17,076 bases of DNA from the NCBI GenBank assembly GCA_025362165.1, contig JANYHY010000021.1, forward strand, positions 1 through 17,076, read 5' to 3'. This stretch comes from Myxococcales bacterium. GTDB lineage: Bacteria > Myxococcota_A > Polyangia > Polyangiales > Polyangiaceae. The notes below the pieces were generated by a model. It was not told the DNA's origin. It searched no databases and worked only from the letters and a program-made list of their open reading frames with translations. The position numbers and the translations under genes are program-made. Below, piece after piece: positions 14,419 through 17,076 of the stretch (positions within the stretch are counted from its first letter, which is position 1; the number at the start of each line of letters is the position of its first letter).

Positions 14419-15063
14419 ATGAGCGCAGCGACCTCCGCGACCGCGCCGTCCGCCGGCTTTCTGCGCGCGCGTGTGGGCTCACTGTTCGCGGTCGCGCCGC
14501 TCGGCGTGTGGACGGCCATCCATCTGTGGAACAACTTGTCGGCGTTTCAGGGGGCTGACGCGTGGGAGCAGTCCGTCACGACGTACTCACACCCGGTCGC
14601 GCAGCTGCTCACGGCGATCGTCGTGTTGTTGCCGCTCGTGCTCCACACCATCTGGGGTTTTGGTCGCTTGCTCACCACGCGCCCGAACAACGTTCGGTAC
14701 GGCTTCTTCGCGAACCTCAAGTATGCGTTGCAGCGACTGAGCGCGATTGGAGTCATGCTCTTTTTGGGAGCGCACCTCTGGCTCGCGATGTTGCATCCGC
14801 GGTTGGTCGAGGGGCATCCAGAGGCATTCGCGGACATCTCGCACGAGATGCGGACGCACCTGCCAACGCTCGTCGTCTACCTGCTAGGCACGCTCGGCGT
14901 TTGCTATCACCTGGCGAACGGTCTCTCGACCTTCGCGATGGGTTGGGGTGTCGTCACCAGTCAACGCGCGCTCACCAAGCTCAACTACCTGAGCGGGGCG
15001 GTCTTCGTCGTGATGCTTGGGATGGCGTGGGCGGTCATCTTCGCGCTCTACAAGTCCGGCTGA
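14419..15063 (+). CDS. sdhC: Succinate dehydrogenase / fumarate reductase cytochrome b subunit
   Basis: This is a 214-residue integral membrane protein with five predicted helices (about 15-38, 58-82, 105-127, 148-172, 190-212). That is the topology of the single-subunit, two-haem cytochrome b of type-B succinate:quinone oxidoreductases (Wolinella/Bacillus type). Histidines placed to bind the haems are H35 (AIHLWNN), H76 (VLHTIWGF), H119 (GAHLWLA) and H164 (CYHLANGLSTF); H58 is also present. It anchors SdhA/SdhB and passes electrons to quinone. sdhC is usually followed by sdhA and sdhB, but here a convergent unrelated gene follows, so the catalytic subunits must be elsewhere. An upstream in-frame extension to 13807 overlaps the hydrolase gene and is Arg/His-rich, hence rejected. 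No Shine-Dalgarno is visible. Confidence 0.9.
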   Translation: MSAATSATAPSAGFLRARVGSLFAVAPLGVWTAIHLWNNLSAFQGADAWEQSVTTYSHPVAQLLTAIVVLLPLVLHTIWGFGRLLTTRPNNVRYGFFANLKYALQRLSAIGVMLFLGAHLWLAMLHPRLVEGHPEAFADISHEMRTHLPTLVVYLLGTLGVCYHLANGLSTFAMGWGVVTSQRALTKLNYLSGAVFVVMLGMAWAVIFALYKSG

Positions 15064-15096
15064 CTTCGCCGCGAACGCCTCGTCCCAGTGACAGGG

Positions 15097-15181
15097 CAAA
15101 TGACGGAAGACAAATGACAGAAGGCGCCCCCCTTGCGGGAGACGCCTTCTGCCAACCGGTTCCAATAAGAGCGGAACCGTT
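15097..15181. terminator. Bidirectional terminator region between sdhC and histone-like gene
   Basis: A perfect 9-bp stem CAGAAGGCG (15118-15126) / CGCCTTCTG (15143-15151) has a 16-nt loop that can pair further. On the minus strand it is followed by TCATTTGTCTT, a T-rich run fitting intrinsic termination of the histone-like gene. A second stem, CGGTTCC (15157-15163) / GGAACCG (15173-15179), has a 9-nt loop. A 14-bp tandem direct repeat (CAAATGAC words at 15097 and 15111) precedes the first stem. This accounts for most of the 128 bp between the two convergent genes. Confidence 0.65.
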
Positions 15182-15191
15182 ACCGGAGCCC

Positions 15192-15503
15192 CTACTCTTC
15201 GCCGTCGTCGAGCCCGTGGCTCGAAGTCGGCGCGCCGCCCAACATGGACGGTACACCAGCGGGGGGAGCAGCCTTGGTAGACTTGCTCCCTTTCGACCCG
15301 CCGGCAGCAGGACGCTTGCCGGCGGACCTGCCAGGCCCGGTTTTGGCTGAAGCCTTTTTAGCTGGCTTTTTAGCAGCCTTCTTTTTTGCGCCGCCCTTTT
15401 TGGCAGAGCGCTTGGCCGACTTCTTGGCAGTCTTGCCAGCGGCCTTCTTCGTGGTCTTGGTCTTCTTAGCAGCGGACTTCTTCGCACCTTTTTTAGCAGC
15501 CAT
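15192..15503 (-). CDS. Lysine/alanine-rich histone H1-like protein
   Basis: The product has 103 residues, about a quarter lysine. It is built from AAKK, SAKK and PAKK repeats (residues 2-55), followed by a Gly/Pro/Ser-rich part and a short acidic tail (LDDGEE). This composition matches bacterial H1-like nucleoid proteins (AlgP, Hc1 and myxobacterial histone-like proteins), which bind and condense DNA without a fixed fold. ATG 15503 is chosen for a strong AGGAGG seven bases upstream; the ORF reaches 15563, but that segment holds the promoter. Lysine is often coded AAA, unlike the AAG preference of neighbouring genes, which may reflect high expression or slippage-prone expansion. Promoter, Shine-Dalgarno and terminator are all strong, suggesting an abundant single-gene transcript. 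Confidence 0.85.
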   Translation of the reverse strand: MAAKKGAKKSAAKKTKTTKKAAGKTAKKSAKRSAKKGGAKKKAAKKPAKKASAKTGPGRSAGKRPAAGGSKGSKSTKAAPPAGVPSMLGGAPTSSHGLDDGEE

Positions 15504-15534
15504 ATGTAGCCCTCCTGATGAGGTGAATACATGA

Positions 15535-15563
15535 CCTATATGGTCACGTACGTCACCTGTCAA
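15535..15563 (-). promoter_or_regulatory. Sigma70-type promoter of the histone-like gene
   Basis: On the minus strand, a perfect -35 TTGACA (15563-15558) is followed after exactly 17 bp by TATAGG (15540-15535). Transcription would start near 15528, giving a leader of about 25 nt that contains the AGGAGG. The -10 sits in the inverted repeat TGACC-TATAT-GGTCA (15532-15546), and GTGAC occurs twice in the spacer, so an operator may overlap. This is the best promoter match in the window. Confidence 0.75.
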
Positions 15564-15608
15564 ACAAAAAAGTTACCAACAACCTTGCTTTTTTCCCTAG
15601 GGGGGTTC

Positions 15609-15623
15609 GTGTAAAAGTTACAC
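15609..15623. promoter_or_regulatory. Inverted repeat GTGTAA-AAG-TTACAC
   Basis: Perfect 6-bp arms GTGTAA (15609-15614) and TTACAC (15618-15623) are separated by three bases. The site is AT-rich in a GC-rich genome and lies about 45 bp upstream of the histone-like gene's -35. This is the size and position of a regulator binding site; the regulator is unknown. Confidence 0.4.
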
Positions 15624-15706
15624 TAACTCGTGCGCGACCTGCGAATCGTCCGATCATTACGAGGGTTTGCTCGCGCGACGCTGATCGCGATCGCGGTTCG
15701 AGGGCG

Positions 15707-15781
15707 ATGAAATTTATTTTCGTGTCGGCGACCATCTTCGCGTGCGCTGGACGCTCTCGACCACGGAGCGCGAACACTTGA
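15707..15781 (+). CDS. Possible 24-residue leader peptide (MKFIFVSATIFACAG...)
   Basis: ATG 15707 opens a 24-codon frame closed by TGA 15779-15781. It begins like a lipoprotein or secretion signal (MKFIFVSATIFACAG) and ends Arg-rich. AGGG lies close upstream (15701-15704), with spacing too short to be convincing. It could be a small membrane peptide, a leader peptide for the downstream OmpA-type gene, or chance; the AT-rich codons may instead belong to a promoter. Confidence 0.2.
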   Translation: MKFIFVSATIFACAGRSRPRSANT

Positions 15782-15810
15782 GGACGCAGTGGAGGGGTCC
15801 CTCCCGCGCC

Positions 15811-15840
15811 TTGACGTGCAGGACGACGCACAGATAGGGT
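15811..15840 (+). promoter_or_regulatory. Candidate promoter for the OmpA-family lipoprotein gene
   Basis: TTGACG (15811-15816) matches five of six -35 bases. GATAGG (15833-15838, 16-bp spacing) or TAGGGT (15835-15840, 18-bp spacing) could be the -10. The leader would be about 57 nt and end in GGAGGAGG nine bases before ATG 15903. Confidence 0.5.
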
Positions 15841-15902
15841 GCCCGACGTTCGAGCGTCAGCAATCGCGCCGGCTTGTCCGGTGTCGGAGGAGGTTCTAGG
15901 AG

Positions 15903-16754
15903 ATGGGTATCAGCGTTCTTAAGCGGAGTGTCCTCGCGGTCAGCACCGTTCTGCTCCTTGCGGCTTGTGGCTACTCCCAGTCGGAGATGGATGCCAAGCA
16001 GCACGAGCTGGATCGGTCGATCGCGGAGTTGAAGACCGCCAAGCAGCAGATCGAGGACGACAAGAAGAAGAAGGCCGACGCAGACGCGAAAGCGGCGGGG
16101 CTCTCTGAACAGCTCAAGAAGCTCGGCGTGGACCTCGAGAACTCCAAGAGCGTTCGCGACAAGCTCGAAGCGGCGATGAATGAGTACAAGGCGCGCGCCG
16201 ATCAGCTCGCCGCCATCGAGCAGCGCTTCCGCGATCTCAAGGCACGCCTCGACAAGCTCAACGCTGTCGGACTCAAGGTCGTCGTGCGAAACAACCGCAT
16301 GGTCATCCAGCTCCCCGGCGACGTCCTCTTCGACTCGGGCAAAGACGAGCTGAAGCAGGGCGGCAAGGACGTCCTCCTTCAAGTGGCCGAGGTCGTTCGT
16401 GGGGACACCACGCTCAACCAGCGTAATTTCCAGGTCGCCGGACACACGGACAACGCGAAGTATCCGCCGGGCGGCGCGTTCAAGGACAACTGGGGACTGT
16501 CGCTCTCCCGCGCGCGCACCGTTCTGCTGTTCCTCACGGGGGCCGTGGGCGACAAGACCTCCAAAGACCCGAAGAAGCAGGGCGGCGGCGGTTTGGACAC
16601 CAAGCACTGGGCTGCCGCGGGCTATGGCGAGACGGACCCGCTCGCGGGCGATGTCACCAAGCAGAGCAACGATGACATGGGCAAGAACCGCCGCGTCGAG
16701 CTCGTCTTGCAGCCGAACGTCGAAGAGATGCTCAATCTCAGCACGATCAAGTGA
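15903..16754 (+). CDS. OmpA-family peptidoglycan-binding lipoprotein with coiled coil
   Basis: The 283-residue product has a lipoprotein signal with lipobox LAAC (Cys22; Gly at +2 suits the outer membrane). A long charged coiled coil follows (about 26-118, Lys/Glu/Asp/Ala-rich heptads). The OmpA C-terminal domain (about 125-275) shows VLFDSGKDELK, VAGHTDN, LSLSRARTV, AAGYGETDP and KNRRVELVL. These include the Asp and Arg that hold diaminopimelate of peptidoglycan in this family. A Gly/Lys insertion (about 215-235, KDPKKQGGGGLD) lengthens one loop. It should tether the outer membrane to the cell wall, as Pal does; the coiled coil may act as a spacer. The start is supported by GGAGGAGG nine bases upstream and by the signal peptide. 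It is probably a single-gene unit; the Ppx/GppA gene follows after 73 bp. Confidence 0.92.
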   Translation: MGISVLKRSVLAVSTVLLLAACGYSQSEMDAKQHELDRSIAELKTAKQQIEDDKKKKADADAKAAGLSEQLKKLGVDLENSKSVRDKLEAAMNEYKARADQLAAIEQRFRDLKARLDKLNAVGLKVVVRNNRMVIQLPGDVLFDSGKDELKQGGKDVLLQVAEVVRGDTTLNQRNFQVAGHTDNAKYPPGGAFKDNWGLSLSRARTVLLFLTGAVGDKTSKDPKKQGGGGLDTKHWAAAGYGETDPLAGDVTKQSNDDMGKNRRVELVLQPNVEEMLNLSTIK

Positions 16755-16768
16755 GCTGACTCCTCGAA

Positions 16769-16795
16769 GAGCGGGGCGGGTCGCGAGGCTCGCTC
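16769..16795 (+). terminator. Weak stem-loop after the OmpA-family gene
   Basis: GAGCG (16769-16773) can pair with CGCTC (16791-16795) around a GC-rich loop, and CGTTCGCATTTT follows. The short stem and interrupted T-run make it a weak intrinsic terminator candidate in the 73-bp gap. Confidence 0.3.
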
Positions 16796-16827
16796 CGTTC
16801 GCATTTTGTGGGGTACGCTTCTCGGCG

Positions 16828-17076
16828 ATGCGCGTCGCGACCATCGACATCGGGACCAACACCACGCTCTTGCTCGTGGCCGAACGGGACAAGCACGACA
16901 AGCTCGTTGCTGTGCGCGAAGAGGCGACGATCACTCGGCTCGGTGAGGGCGTAGACGTCGCGCGCACGTTGAAACCCGAGGCGGTCGAGCGGACGAGCGC
17001 GTGCCTCGAATCGTACGCGCGGATCGTTCGCACGCTCGCGGTCGACGAGATCTCCGTCGTGGGCACGAGTGCGATG
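16828..17076 (+). CDS. Ppx/GppA family phosphatase, 3'-truncated by window edge
   Basis: The first 83 codons of an exopolyphosphatase / pppGpp phosphatase are visible; the frame is still open at the window end. The N-terminal phosphate-binding loop of the ASKHA fold is clear (IDIGTNTTLLLVAE). Next come ITRLGEGVD, the LKPEAVERT helix, CLESYARIVR and VGTSAM, the usual start of the second phosphate loop. The usual Ser of the family's DIGSNS loop is Thr here (IDIGTNT), which is common. The enzymes hydrolyse polyphosphate and/or pppGpp in the cytosol; which one cannot be told from this part. ATG 16828 is chosen because it places the loop at the normal distance from the N-terminus. TACGCT (16814-16819) eight bases upstream, with no Shine-Dalgarno, suggests leaderless transcription. 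Confidence 0.9.
   Translation, partial: MRVATIDIGTNTTLLLVAERDKHDKLVAVREEATITRLGEGVDVARTLKPEAVERTSACLESYARIVRTLAVDEISVVGTSAM

Larger units (their letters stand above)
15504..15902. other. 399-bp divergent regulatory region
   Basis: No convincing gene fills this gap. From left to right it holds the histone-like gene leader and promoter (15504-15563), an AT-rich stretch with A/T runs (15561-15594), CCCTAGGG, the inverted repeat 15609-15623, and a GC-rich middle. A short AT-rich island follows (about 15707-15721) that also opens a 24-codon ORF. Last come a candidate promoter for the OmpA-type gene (15811-15840) and its Shine-Dalgarno GGAGGAGG (15886-15893). Confidence 0.6.

Noticed and set aside
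15714..17066. 450-codon minus-strand frame
   Set aside because: Antisense to the OmpA-family and Ppx/GppA genes, both with strong motifs.

Overview
The window looks like chromosomal DNA from a high-GC myxobacterium (Myxococcota, probably Polyangia). The evidence is the strong GC bias, the many envelope and lipoprotein genes with low-complexity linkers, a PEGA-type secreted protein, a PilZ protein fused to a periplasmic AMIN-like domain, a very long TPR/HEAT secreted protein, and a lysine/alanine-rich histone-like protein. Genus cannot be fixed from sequence alone. No plasmid, phage, IS transposase, CRISPR array, rRNA or tRNA is visible.

Layout. (1) 1-2789, plus strand: the 3' part of a propionyl-CoA carboxylase beta subunit, a secreted PEGA-like protein, and an unrecognised basic protein that may bind DNA. 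The last gene has a striking double palindrome just upstream. (2) 2790-4534, plus: an intergenic hairpin cluster, then a PilZ-TM-AMIN-like protein. (3) 4545-11930, minus: a co-directional block of four genes, transcribed in the order 454-aa membrane-anchored protein, 1378-aa TPR/HEAT exported protein, small lipoprotein, tsaD. Two structured intergenic elements interrupt it: a 156-bp hairpin mosaic at 6274-6429 and an 84-bp long inverted repeat at 5659-5742. (4) 11967-13061, plus: a metallophosphoesterase, divergent from the block and overlapping tail-to-tail with a secreted alpha/beta-hydrolase (13042-14373, minus). (5) 14419-15063, plus: a succinate dehydrogenase cytochrome b subunit without its SdhA/SdhB partners nearby. 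(6) 15192-15503, minus: a histone-like protein with a near-consensus promoter. (7) 15903-16754, plus: an OmpA-family lipoprotein, followed by the start of a Ppx/GppA phosphatase that runs off the window.

How the genes fit together. Most products are envelope components (PEGA protein, PilZ-AMIN, 454-aa protein, TPR/HEAT protein, lipoprotein, hydrolase, OmpA lipoprotein). They are interspersed with housekeeping functions: propionyl-CoA carboxylation, t6A tRNA modification, respiration and polyphosphate/ppGpp metabolism. The 454-aa and TPR/HEAT genes are separated by only 3 bp and probably act together; their function is not recognised.

The features most worth a second look are non-coding. They are the tandem quasi-palindrome at 2031-2079, next to a -10-like box and a probably leaderless start, and the 156-bp mosaic at 6274-6429. 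The mosaic ends in 15-bp inverted repeats, contains a three-armed cloverleaf-like unit, supplies the stop codon of one gene, and abuts the start codon of the next. Several starts in the window have no Shine-Dalgarno but a -10-like hexamer 6-11 nt upstream, which suggests frequent leaderless transcription.
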